Origin: Anaerolineales bacterium
Lineage (GTDB): Bacteria > Chloroflexota > Anaerolineae > Anaerolineales > Villigracilaceae
Assembly (NCBI GenBank): GCA_013140605.1
Contig: JABFSL010000030.1
Location: 1 to 64,000 of the forward strand
Length of the DNA: 64,000 bases
Direction of reading: 5' to 3'
Shown here: in pieces, positions 9,034-18,600 of the stretch
Layout of the letters: every line of letters begins with the position of its first letter
Position numbering within the stretch: position 1 is the stretch's first letter
The notes under the pieces: model-generated
The model's database searches: none
What the model saw: the letters and a program-made list of their open reading frames with translations, nothing else
Told to the model about the DNA's origin: nothing
Translations under genes and position numbers: made by a program

Positions 9034-10464
9034 ATGAAATTAATCATCATCGGCGGCGGCATCGCGGGATTATCAGCCGCATACCATGCCGCAAAAAATA
9101 TTCCTGACGCGCAGATCACTTTGATCGAATCATCGAATCAATGGGGCGGAAAAATTTCAACAGACCGTGTCACCTTTGACGAAGTCCCGCCGACCTCGCG
9201 GGGCGATGGACAATTCATCATCGAAGGCGGTCCCGATACTTTTCTCGCAAGCAAACCTTGGGGAGTTGCGCTTTGCAAGGAACTCGGACTTGGCGAAAGA
9301 TTACATGGCACAAATCCGAATCGTAAAAGCACTTATGTCTTAAATCGCAATCGCCTTCTTCCATTGCCTGAAGGGCTTGCGATGATGATCCCTTCCGACA
9401 TCCCATCCATTCTGCGCTCGCATCTTATCTCATGGGCTGGCAAGGCGCGCATGGGATTTGATTTTCTCCAGCCCGCAAAAAATCTCAATGGCGACGAATC
9501 TCTCGGCGCATTTGTCAGCCGTCGGCTGGGACGTGAAGCGTACGAGAATCTCATCGAGCCGCTTATGTCGGGCATCTATGCGGGCGATGGCGATCAACTT
9601 TCGCTTGCGTCCACGTTCCCGTATTTGCGCGACCTTGAAATTAAATATGGCAGCCTTGCGCGCGGCGCTCTCACATTGAGAAAGCAAACCAATGGCAAAG
9701 CGCTTCAAGGCTCGCGCTCCGCGTTTCTCACGCCCACAACAGGTCTCGCCGAAATTGTAGAAAAACTGGTCGAAAGTCTAAAGTCAAAAGTTGATCTGCG
9801 TCTCAACACAACTGTTTCCCAAATATCAAATATCAATTCCCGTTATCTTGTGGAATTGGAAAATGGTTCACGCCTCGAGTCTGATTCTGTCATCCTGGCT
9901 ACACCTGCGTTTATCAGCGGGGCACTGCTCGCCTCTTTCGACCCCGCGCTTGCTTCTGTTTTAAAAAGCATTCCCTACGCTTCGACAGCCACCGTCTCCC
10001 TCGCGTATCGCCAACCCGACATGCCTCGTCCGCTCGATGGATATGGCTACGTCATCCCGCGCCGTGAGGGACGTAAAGCCCTAGCCTGCACATGGACATC
10101 CACCAAATTCCCGCACCGCGCACCCGATGGGTATGCGTTGATCCGTGTGTTCGTGGGCAGGGCGGGTCAGGATATTCCGTGGAATGAAAATGATCTGCTT
10201 GAACTCGCCAAAGAGGAATTGAATCTAACTTTGGGAATCACTGCTGAACCAATTCTTTCACGCGTCTTCATGTGGGACAAAGCCATGCCACAATACAACC
10301 TCGGTCATCCCGAAAAATTAAAGCAAATAGACGCCGCGCTCGAAAAACATCCAGGGCTTGCACTGGCTGGCAACGGCTATCGCGGAATCGGAATCCCCGA
10401 TTGTATTCATTCAGGGGAAGTAGCGATAGAAAAATTAGAGCGGGAATTATCCCGCTCTGCTTAA
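9034..10464 (+). CDS. hemY: protoporphyrinogen/coproporphyrinogen III oxidase (FAD)
   Basis: IIIGGGIAGLSAAY FAD motif, EGGPDTFLASKPW, AGNGYRGIGIPDCIHSG C-terminus. Confidence 0.9.
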   Translation: MKLIIIGGGIAGLSAAYHAAKNIPDAQITLIESSNQWGGKISTDRVTFDEVPPTSRGDGQFIIEGGPDTFLASKPWGVALCKELGLGERLHGTNPNRKSTYVLNRNRLLPLPEGLAMMIPSDIPSILRSHLISWAGKARMGFDFLQPAKNLNGDESLGAFVSRRLGREAYENLIEPLMSGIYAGDGDQLSLASTFPYLRDLEIKYGSLARGALTLRKQTNGKALQGSRSAFLTPTTGLAEIVEKLVESLKSKVDLRLNTTVSQISNINSRYLVELENGSRLESDSVILATPAFISGALLASFDPALASVLKSIPYASTATVSLAYRQPDMPRPLDGYGYVIPRREGRKALACTWTSTKFPHRAPDGYALIRVFVGRAGQDIPWNENDLLELAKEELNLTLGITAEPILSRVFMWDKAMPQYNLGHPEKLKQIDAALEKHPGLALAGNGYRGIGIPDCIHSGEVAIEKLERELSRSA

Positions 10465-10842
10465 GGAGTTTATCCTTTTTTTGTACATTCTGATGGGAAC
10501 TGCATCCCTGGTGATGTTTTGATATAACCCCGCTTTGATATCAGCATAATACTGCCAGCGTTCCGCGCTGATGACACGCACGTCAAGCAAAACATCATAG
10601 TTTAGTTCGATCTCTGAAAGCAGGTGAATCATCTCGCGACGAATCTGGTGGTCGTCACCAGCCACGACCAACACAATATCAATATCCGAATCTTGCGTCC
10701 AGTCACCGCGCGCCTTTGAGCCAAACAAAGAAGCAGACTGAATTACCCCGCCATAGGCAAGGTTCATCGCCGCTAAAAACTCGCGTACCGCCTTCTTTTC
10801 GTTCGGCAAAAGTTTTACAACAAATTTCGTTTTTGCAGCCAT
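10447..10842 (-). CDS. MNT-type nucleotidyltransferase domain protein
   Basis: GSKARGDWTQDSDIDIVLVV minimal nucleotidyltransferase motif; 3' end overlaps hemY by 18 bp convergently. Confidence 0.85.
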   Translation of the reverse strand: MAAKTKFVVKLLPNEKKAVREFLAAMNLAYGGVIQSASLFGSKARGDWTQDSDIDIVLVVAGDDHQIRREMIHLLSEIELNYDVLLDVRVISAERWQYYADIKAGLYQNITRDAVPIRMYKKRINSLSRAG

Positions 10843-11213
10843 TGTCTTACTTCCTGAACAAATGCTTTAGCCTGTTCAACTGCATTGAGCGCGTCTTCTT
10901 TTTCCAATTCGTCGCTCAACTCATAATCAGCAACTTGGCGATTATCCATAACCATTTTATACACATCGCTCCACTTTGCGTCAAACTCACCTGTCTTGAT
11001 AAAGTATTGACGAAACGACGCAATCACCGCGCTATGCTTACCATAAGACTTGCCTTTGGAATACAGCAGAGCGCTGGCGGCGTAAAAAATACCATAATAG
11101 GCGCGATTGCAAGCCGAACGGTAGAAACCTTTGTCGAAATTTACTTGCGCGACATCAAGCATTTCTTCTGCGTTTTCAATATAAAGACGATAATTTTCTT
11201 TTTCTTCGGACAT
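10815..11213 (-). CDS. HEPN domain protein (partner of MNT)
   Basis: ENAEEMLDVAQVNFDKGFYRSACNRAYYGIFYAASALL pattern; overlaps MNT gene by 28 bp; ATG at 11213 preferred over 11240. Confidence 0.8.
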   Translation of the reverse strand: MSEEKENYRLYIENAEEMLDVAQVNFDKGFYRSACNRAYYGIFYAASALLYSKGKSYGKHSAVIASFRQYFIKTGEFDAKWSDVYKMVMDNRQVADYELSDELEKEDALNAVEQAKAFVQEVRQWLQKRNLL

Positions 11214-11242
11214 AACGAAAGTATAACCCAAACGGAGCATCT

Positions 11243-12526
11243 ATGAACATCAACAAATCCATTGCTTTCTTTCAAGAAGCACAAAAACTATTTCCCGGTG
11301 GTGTCAACTCACCTGTGCGCGCCTTCCGTGCTGTGGGCGGACAACCGCTCTTCATCGAACGCGGTGAGGGAGCATATCTTTTCGATGTGGATGGCAATCG
11401 TTTTATAGATTATGTTTTGTCGTGGGGATCGCTCATTACAGGACATGCCCATCCGACAGTTATTGAAGCTATTCAACAGGCGGCGACGAAAGGCACATCC
11501 TATGGCGCGCCAAGTCCGCTGGAGATCGATCTTGCCAAAAGCATCATGGACTTTTTACCCAACATCGAAATGATTCGCTTTGTCAACTCAGGGACAGAGG
11601 CGACCATGTCCGCTTTGCGGCTGGCTCGCGCATACACCAAGCGAGACAAGATCATCAAATTCGACGGCTGTTATCACGGCCACGCGGACATGCTGCTCGT
11701 GCAAGCAGGCTCAGGCGTGGCGACATTGGGCCTGCCTGATTCACCTGGTGTGCCTGCTACGGTCGCCGCGGATACATTGGTTGCGAATTTCAATGATCTT
11801 GATTCAGTGGAGGCGTTGTTCAAAAAATATCCAGGCCAGATTGCGGGCATCATCGTGGAACCTGTGGCGGGAAATATGGGAGTCGTTCCGCCCCAGACTG
11901 GATTCCTTGAAGGTTTGCGCAAGTTGACAACCGAGTACGGCGCAGTGTTGATCTTCGATGAAGTAATGACAGGTTTCCGAGTCCATCGCGGCGGGGCGCA
12001 AACACTATACAATATCAAACCAGACCTAACAACGCTGGGCAAAGTCATCGGCGGTGGACTTCCTGTCGGCGCGTATGGCGGCAAGAAGGAAATTATGCAA
12101 ATGGTTGCGCCTCTTGGCCCGATGTATCAGGCTGGGACCTTGTCGGGGAATCCGCTGGCGATGAGCGCGGGTATCGCGGCGCTGAGTCTGATTCGGGAAG
12201 AGGAATGCTGGAGAAAACTGGAGCAGGCTGCGGCTAAGTTGGAAGCGGGAGTTTTATCCGCAGCGCAACACGCTGGGGTTCCCATCCAGCAAACGCGGGT
12301 CGGCACGATGTTCACAACCTTCTTTAGCGAAACCAAACCCACAGATTGGAACACGGTCAAAGTGGCGAATAAAATTCGCTTTGGGAAATTTTTCCAAAAG
12401 ATGCTGGAGAACGGCGTGTATCTCGCGCCGTCGCAATTTGAAGCGGGATTCATTTCAACGATGCACACGGATGATGTGATCGAAAAAACGATTGGGGCAG
12501 GTACGGAGGTTTTTCGAACATGGTAA
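11243..12526 (+). CDS. hemL: glutamate-1-semialdehyde 2,1-aminomutase
   Basis: [60 protein letters not shown] motifs. Confidence 0.96.
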   Translation: MNINKSIAFFQEAQKLFPGGVNSPVRAFRAVGGQPLFIERGEGAYLFDVDGNRFIDYVLSWGSLITGHAHPTVIEAIQQAATKGTSYGAPSPLEIDLAKSIMDFLPNIEMIRFVNSGTEATMSALRLARAYTKRDKIIKFDGCYHGHADMLLVQAGSGVATLGLPDSPGVPATVAADTLVANFNDLDSVEALFKKYPGQIAGIIVEPVAGNMGVVPPQTGFLEGLRKLTTEYGAVLIFDEVMTGFRVHRGGAQTLYNIKPDLTTLGKVIGGGLPVGAYGGKKEIMQMVAPLGPMYQAGTLSGNPLAMSAGIAALSLIREEECWRKLEQAAAKLEAGVLSAAQHAGVPIQQTRVGTMFTTFFSETKPTDWNTVKVANKIRFGKFFQKMLENGVYLAPSQFEAGFISTMHTDDVIEKTIGAGTEVFRTW

Positions 12527-12945
12527 CTGAAGAAAAAATTACGGATATGGTTTTGGCGCGTTATCGTTTGGGAACCGTGTTGGTCTGGCTGGGTGTGTTG
12601 ACCTGGCTGCCATTTATTGTGTTGCGAATTGCGGGAGGAAAGCCTTCGTTGTTTTTGTTTTTGCCTGTTCATCTTATGGGTGTTGTCGGCGGGTCGCGCC
12701 TGCGTTCATGGGCGCGCAAAGAGATGAGTGTACCGATTGTAAAAAAGAGTCTTTTGCAAACCCTTGGGCATGGATCGATTTTTATCGGGGTTCTGGTGTG
12801 GGTGCCGTATTTTTATTTGAAGGCTTTCGTACATCAACCAGTGGATGTGATGAATTACCTGCCATACCACTTGACGGGTGTATTGGGCGGTATTGCGTTG
12901 TTGACAATAAATTATTTTATTTCCCGAAATAATGATGTGACTTGA
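12520..12945 (+). CDS. small membrane protein with internal duplication
   Basis: Overlaps hemL by 7 bp; two similar hydrophobic halves each ending LP(V/Y)HL(M/T)GV(V/L)GG. Confidence 0.65.
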   Translation: MVTEEKITDMVLARYRLGTVLVWLGVLTWLPFIVLRIAGGKPSLFLFLPVHLMGVVGGSRLRSWARKEMSVPIVKKSLLQTLGHGSIFIGVLVWVPYFYLKAFVHQPVDVMNYLPYHLTGVLGGIALLTINYFISRNNDVT

Positions 12946-13084
12946 GTTTAGTGTTCACGAAAGGATTTACAAAAAGATCTGTGAAAATCCGCGTGAATTC
13001 GTGGCAAAAAAAGACAGCTGCAAAGTGGTTCAAAAATCAACTCTAAACTCAAGATGTGAAAGTTTGAAAGGTTTAGGATGATTT

Positions 13085-14098
13085 TTACGGAAGGCGGCGC
13101 TTTCCAGATTTACTCCAAACCACACCACCGATCAACCCAAAAAGAGCGGCCAGCCCAGCAAACCCAAATGGATTTACCCGGCCGGGCGTAACGGTTACCG
13201 CAGGTTCTGAATTCGTTGGAACTTCGACACCGGCAATGGGAATATTTTGCGATCCGGGAATGGATATTGGCGTACCGGCGCTGTGCATCTGATCAGCGTG
13301 GCAGTCATTACATGCCTCCAACTTTGGTTTGAAGTCATGGTCTGGAACTTTATGGAAATCATCTGTTCCTTTTGAAGAACCGATGTGACACTTGACACAG
13401 GTTGCGCCAGCTTTGGCATGGTTTGAATGAACTGCATTCTGCGCGATCTCTTTATGGCAATTCTCGCACAAGGAGGAGATATCCGCATCAGATTGGCTGG
13501 CCAGCTTGATGGAAGTCGAGTGCGGGTTATGACAATTCGAACAAGTCATATTGTTTTGATAGTGAACGCTCGTCTTCCAGGTTTCCCATCCAAAGCGATC
13601 ATTGGTGTGACAGGTGCTGCATAGATCTGTGCTTTTATCAACCGGCATACTCTTATTCGGGTGGTCTGATGGAATGGGATTATGGCAGGCCTCACAGGTA
13701 ATTCCTTCAGCTTTCCAGGTTTCATCAGCAGGGTTATAACCGGTGACATGGCACTGTAAACAATTATTTGGTTTGCCCTGCTCCGTCCAGAAGTCATTGA
13801 ATTCCGAGTTGGACTCGACTGGCTTCGGCAACATGACGCTGCCATCAGGGATTTCCTTATGACATGCCAAACAATTTCCCTGCTGCTCCAGAGCGTCCCT
13901 GGCGCGAATATCTCCGTGCCCGCTTTGGTGCCATATCTCATATACATCAGAATGGCAGGTGTTGCAATTATTAGCCGTGGTTGTGGCTAATGGAGGATTT
14001 GGAATATCCGTTTGCGCCTTCGCCACAATCAATGCAGCGCCCGCGATCAGCAGTGTTAATATCAATGAAATGAAAAAACGCATAGTACGGGAAATCAT
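13085..14098 (-). CDS. secreted/membrane-anchored multiheme cytochrome c (9 CXXCH)
   Basis: Nine CXXCH motifs, N-terminal signal/TM, C-terminal TM; ATG at 14098 preferred because upstream ORF extension lies in a repeat element. Confidence 0.9.
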   Translation of the reverse strand: MISRTMRFFISLILTLLIAGAALIVAKAQTDIPNPPLATTTANNCNTCHSDVYEIWHQSGHGDIRARDALEQQGNCLACHKEIPDGSVMLPKPVESNSEFNDFWTEQGKPNNCLQCHVTGYNPADETWKAEGITCEACHNPIPSDHPNKSMPVDKSTDLCSTCHTNDRFGWETWKTSVHYQNNMTCSNCHNPHSTSIKLASQSDADISSLCENCHKEIAQNAVHSNHAKAGATCVKCHIGSSKGTDDFHKVPDHDFKPKLEACNDCHADQMHSAGTPISIPGSQNIPIAGVEVPTNSEPAVTVTPGRVNPFGFAGLAALFGLIGGVVWSKSGKRRLP

Positions 14099-14134
14099 TT
14101 TATATACTCCGTAAAAAGAAATATAAATGCAATT

Positions 14135-14310
14135 GACCTCTTGCAAAAGTCTTTTGCCACACACTTGCCCTTCGCGTCGCGTCGCGAAGCGAAGCCGATG
14201 TGGCGGGCAGTGCCAGGGGAGGTCACTGAGAAAAAAACAGAGTTTTAAAGGTTTTCTCAAAAGACTCTGCGTGCTCTGTGGCTACATTACACCTACTTAT
14301 GCAAGAGGTC
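14135..14310. repeat. MITE-like element with 11-bp terminal inverted repeats
   Basis: gacctcttgca at 14135-14145 and tgcaagaggtc at 14300-14310 are perfect inverted repeats; non-coding interior with further palindromes. Confidence 0.5.
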
Positions 14311-14486
14311 TAATGTAACTTTTACTTCCATGGCTTTGTTCGTAGTTTATATGTTTCCCAAAAGGAAGTAAATTCGGCAGTCACCCAATCTTTTTATTTA
14401 TTTTCCATCGCCGCCCCATTCACGTTCCCGATTTTCATTATTTTGCGTGGGGGATTTACCCCATTTCTTCCTTTGCTCGGAATATA

Positions 14487-14525
14487 AAATATTCCCCCAC
14501 TTTATCTTTAAGCGGGGGAATATTT
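14487..14525 (-). terminator. hairpin downstream of the nuclease-like gene
   Basis: AAATATTCCCCC ... GGGGGAATATTT perfect 12-bp stem with 15-nt loop. Confidence 0.6.
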
Positions 14526-14554
14526 GGGATGGATTTTAATTTGAGAATTTCAAG

Positions 14555-15355
14555 TCATGGCGCAGCAGGCGGAGTCACACTACCCGCAGACTGCCCAGCC
14601 TGTCTGAATGTTTGGGTGCAGGCTGAATCAGGCGGAACATCCAGCGCAGTTCCGAGTCCCTGGGTGATCAATTCAAGATTGACGAAAGTGTCGCCAACCA
14701 GGACATAACGCAATAGTCGGCCGCTATTATCCTTATCGGAAACATCCGCTATTAAATTTACATCCTTCCCATAAACGAACACCGAATTGATCTGTCTGGC
14801 CGTTTCACCCTTAAATTTGTCTTCGGGAGCCGCCACGCCAATATAACGGACAACATAAACAAGACCATCCATGAGGACTCTTATGGTGCTGCCATCAATC
14901 ACCTCCACCACCCTGCCAGTTTGTGGAGGATGATTAGGAATGCAATCCTTATTGATCGAGACTATGGATGTTATCCCTAATGTGGGAGAGGCTGTGAACA
15001 ACCCTTCTGTGGGAGTTAATGCGATCAAACCCAACGTGGGGGTTGCTGTTTCCAAAACAGGGACAGGTATCAGGGTTGGCAGATTATTCGTAGGGCTGGC
15101 AGGCATGGCTGTCGGCGGAATATTGAAGGCCAAAGGAGTCGCCGTCCATTCGGGAGTATTAGCAGGCGGTAATTCAGTTTCAGAAGCTGATAATTTTGGC
15201 AGTATCTCAGAGACCGCATCACGTAATGATTTGCCATCAGGCATATTCGTCAGCATGAAAAAAAAAGCAAAAACGCCGCCGACCAATAACAGGCTGACGA
15301 TCACAATGAATTTATTGATAATGTCCTGTTTCCAAAAATCAATAAAGCGCTTCAT
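14555..15355 (-). CDS. membrane-anchored thermonuclease (SNase)-like protein
   Basis: N-terminal TM, TP-rich linker, GRVVEVIDGSTIRVLMDGLVYVVRYIGVAAPE SNase-fold motif. Confidence 0.75.
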   Translation of the reverse strand: MKRFIDFWKQDIINKFIVIVSLLLVGGVFAFFFMLTNMPDGKSLRDAVSEILPKLSASETELPPANTPEWTATPLAFNIPPTAMPASPTNNLPTLIPVPVLETATPTLGLIALTPTEGLFTASPTLGITSIVSINKDCIPNHPPQTGRVVEVIDGSTIRVLMDGLVYVVRYIGVAAPEDKFKGETARQINSVFVYGKDVNLIADVSDKDNSGRLLRYVLVGDTFVNLELITQGLGTALDVPPDSACTQTFRQAGQSAGSVTPPAAP

Positions 15356-15388
15356 AATTTCCCTTTTCTGGAGTTGAAACCAAAATCC

Positions 15389-15670
15389 TTATCCTTCGTT
15401 TTGAGTCCGCTTCAAGGGGACCAGGCCCTTGAATACACGGATAATTGTCTGCAAAAAGTTTAATCCGCCGATCAAAATTGGCACAAGGGATATCACCAGG
15501 ACTGCGGTATGCCTGCTTCCAAACAAACCTGTCAGGGCGTAGCTTAGATCGAACGGCCCCAATGGGCGGATTTCGAAGTGGTAATAAAACAGCAGCCCCA
15601 TGCCAACGAGAGCAGAATCAATCAACAGGTCAAGCAGGAGCGAGAATGGTTTAAGACGGTGCTTTCTCAT
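15389..15670 (-). CDS. small membrane protein, unknown function
   Basis: ORF track; two hydrophobic segments; same strand between neighbouring genes. Confidence 0.5.
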   Translation of the reverse strand: MRKHRLKPFSLLLDLLIDSALVGMGLLFYYHFEIRPLGPFDLSYALTGLFGSRHTAVLVISLVPILIGGLNFLQTIIRVFKGLVPLKRTQNEG

Positions 15671-15687
15671 CGCGTCAATTCCTACAA

Positions 15688-18600
15688 TTAGGGATATGTC
15701 TCATTATGATCCGTTCCGTGACAGGCAAGGGCACAAGTTCCACCAGCAGCAGATGGGGTAAAAGCCGTCTGGCTGTTTAGACCGCCGGTAAATGTGACAA
15801 CGCTGGCGTCAAAATTTATCAAGTGGGCCTGCTCGCTGCCATGCGAATTATGACAGGTATAGCAGGTTGTTGTTGTGAATCCGCCTGACATATGTTCGCT
15901 ATGCAGGTTGTTTCCATCCTGGAAGCGCGTATTGGCTGTGGAATTACTGGTCACATAAGTGGCGTAATCATGACATTTGAAACAGATCTCAGTATTTGGA
16001 ACCGTTGGATCATTGCCGCCCGCGTTGACCGTTGAATAGTTCGCATCGCCAACTGCGGAACCGTCAAGAATGTGTAAAAGCGGCGAACCATGCGGGCCAT
16101 CCGCGCCTATGGCGGGCGTGGCGTTGGTATGGCAATCTGTACAATAAACGCGGCTGTTAACATCCCAACCAGCCACAAAGCCTCCAGCGGGCATGGTGGT
16201 ATTTTTGCCCGTTGTCATAAGCGGATGGAAACTTGCATTGGCAGGGTTGAAGGCGGCCGCAAGATCACGCGGGTCTTTAATTTGATCTGGATTTATGCTG
16301 GTAAGTTTCCGCAAGCCATCGGCCACGAAGGTTCTTGTACAGCCGTCCGTTACACAGCCCCAGCCTTCAGGCAGGTAGGATGGCAAAGTGGTGTAACTGG
16401 AATGGCATTTTAGGCAAACCTGATATTCATTTTCAGGCTGGCTTATGAAATTAAATCTGGTGGGCGCGCCGATGCCGTTGAATACAGGCTCCACGCCGAG
16501 TGCACCGGTATTCTGAAGTTTGGTGGCGGGGGCTGTATTGATGCCAGCGGAATCTTCATGCGGGCCGTGACAATCTCCGCATTCAGTATGGCGATTCGCG
16601 CCGCCAAACTGTGAGCCAAACACTTCATCGGCAACATGCGGACCGTTGGTCTGGTCAACGTTATGCCCGAAGAAACGGGTGCCCGTGTTGGTGTAGCTGC
16701 TGAAAGCTGTTTGAACGTTCGTGCCTGCGCCGCCAGTTGTGTGGCAATAATAGCAGAATCTTTCCTCCTGCCGCATCGGGTCAATGGGATTGGCGTCATT
16801 GACAAAATTCCATGGCGAGAGCAGTTTTACTTTATTCGATCCATGACCGCTGTCATGACAGTCCAAACAGGAGCCGCGGAAAGTGCTAACTACTGAATTA
16901 TGCATGGCAGACGACCATAATGTTTCATCGAGAGATGGTACAAGTTTTTCATCACTGAACGGAGTCTGGTTTCCCGCGCGGCCGTCACCATCATGACAGG
17001 AAACACAGAAGTTCTCATAATCTGACGGGTCATCAACTGCGTTTGCAACATAATCAAGAGTGTAGACGGTGGACGGAGTATCCACATTGAACAGGCGTAC
17101 CTTGCCTGCCGTATGCTGGGTCATCTCATGGCAGGTCTGGCAATCGCCGTCGGTAACGGAATCATTGCCGCTGACATGATGAGAAGCGCGCATGAAATCT
17201 CCAGCCGCACCAACGATCTGGCGACGGGGTGTGCCCTGCCCAAGATCCTGAGGTGTCGAATGGCAGGCACGGCAGCTTGCCATGAAACCGTCACTTGTAG
17301 CGGCGGATGAATCGGCGCTGTGTTGATGACAACTTACGCAATCCAATCCGCTGTAATCCATGCCACCATTATGATTGGCGCCGCCCGCATGATTCAACAT
17401 GGGTCCGCCGGGGTTGGCAGGATCGACATGGCAGGAGACACATAAGCGATTGGCTGTTGCGCTGACGCCATCATCGTAGGAATTCAAACCCGTTGTGGCC
17501 GTGAAATTAATTGGACCGGTTGTAACAATTGGATCCGTATTGGTTGTAACACGCACATCCGAACGAATGGAGAATAAATTATTACTTCCATGCGGGTCAT
17601 GACATTGTGTGCATAATAACTCAAAGGAGGCCTCAACACGCAGTCCTGCCCAGTCTTTATTTGAATGCGTGGATACAGTCACATTGCCATTCTCGTGGCA
17701 ACTTAAACAATACGCGTTTCCAGTCAATGAGGATAGCCCCAAATTGGGTCCCCGCGCCGCACTGTGATCGCGATGACAGGCAGAGCATTTATCGGTAATT
17801 GCATTAAACCCACCGTGCGGATCCGCATTTGCAGCAGTGACCGTGATCGTGATCGTATCCACACCGGTACGGCTGGATGCATCGGTTGCGCTGGCGGTGA
17901 TGGTGTGTGTTCCAACGGTTAGATTTCTTCTGCCAAAGCTGGAGCCGCTTTCGATGAGTCCGTCGCGGCTGGAATTCCATTGAATGGTGTCGCTAATATC
18001 GCCATTTACAGGGATAAGAGCCTGACCGGTAAAGAGGATATTTGCTCCCTGCGCAAAAGTGGTGCCGTTGATCGGGGAAATAATGGTAACAATGGGCGGT
18101 GTGTTACCTGCGGCATCTGTAACCGTAACGCGGATGGTAAATGAGCTATCCAACCCGCCAGAGTCAATGACGCTAGCTGTGATTCGATGAGTACCCAGGC
18201 TGAGCGTGCTGGTCGAAATACCAGCGCCAGAACCGAGGGCGCCATCTACATTGGAACTCCACTGAATATTGGCGCTGATATCTCCATCCAGGGTGTCAGT
18301 AGCTGTGCCGCCAAAACTGACGAGCGTTCCCTGTACATAGGTTGAATTATTGGCAGGGGTATCTATTGTAATAAGCGCCGGCGTATTTCCACTGGCATCT
18401 GTTATTGTGACTGTTATTGTGATTGAGGCAGTTCCATTAAAGGAATCCCTGGCTGTGGCAGTAACGGTATGAACGCCCAGGCTCAGATCACTCTTCGAAA
18501 AAGTTGCGCCGCTCCCAATGATGCCGTCAATACTGGAAGTCCATTGCAGGCCGGCGGTAATATCACCATCTTCCGTATCTGTGCCTGTGCCGGCAAATGT

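Noticed and set aside
10716-11246. 176-aa plus-strand ORF between hemY and hemL
   Set aside because: Antisense to clear HEPN and MNT domains; low-complexity Phe-rich translation.
14099-14260. N-terminal extension of the nonaheme cytochrome ORF
   Set aside because: The region overlaps the MITE-like element; ATG at 14098 followed by a signal/TM sequence is a better start.
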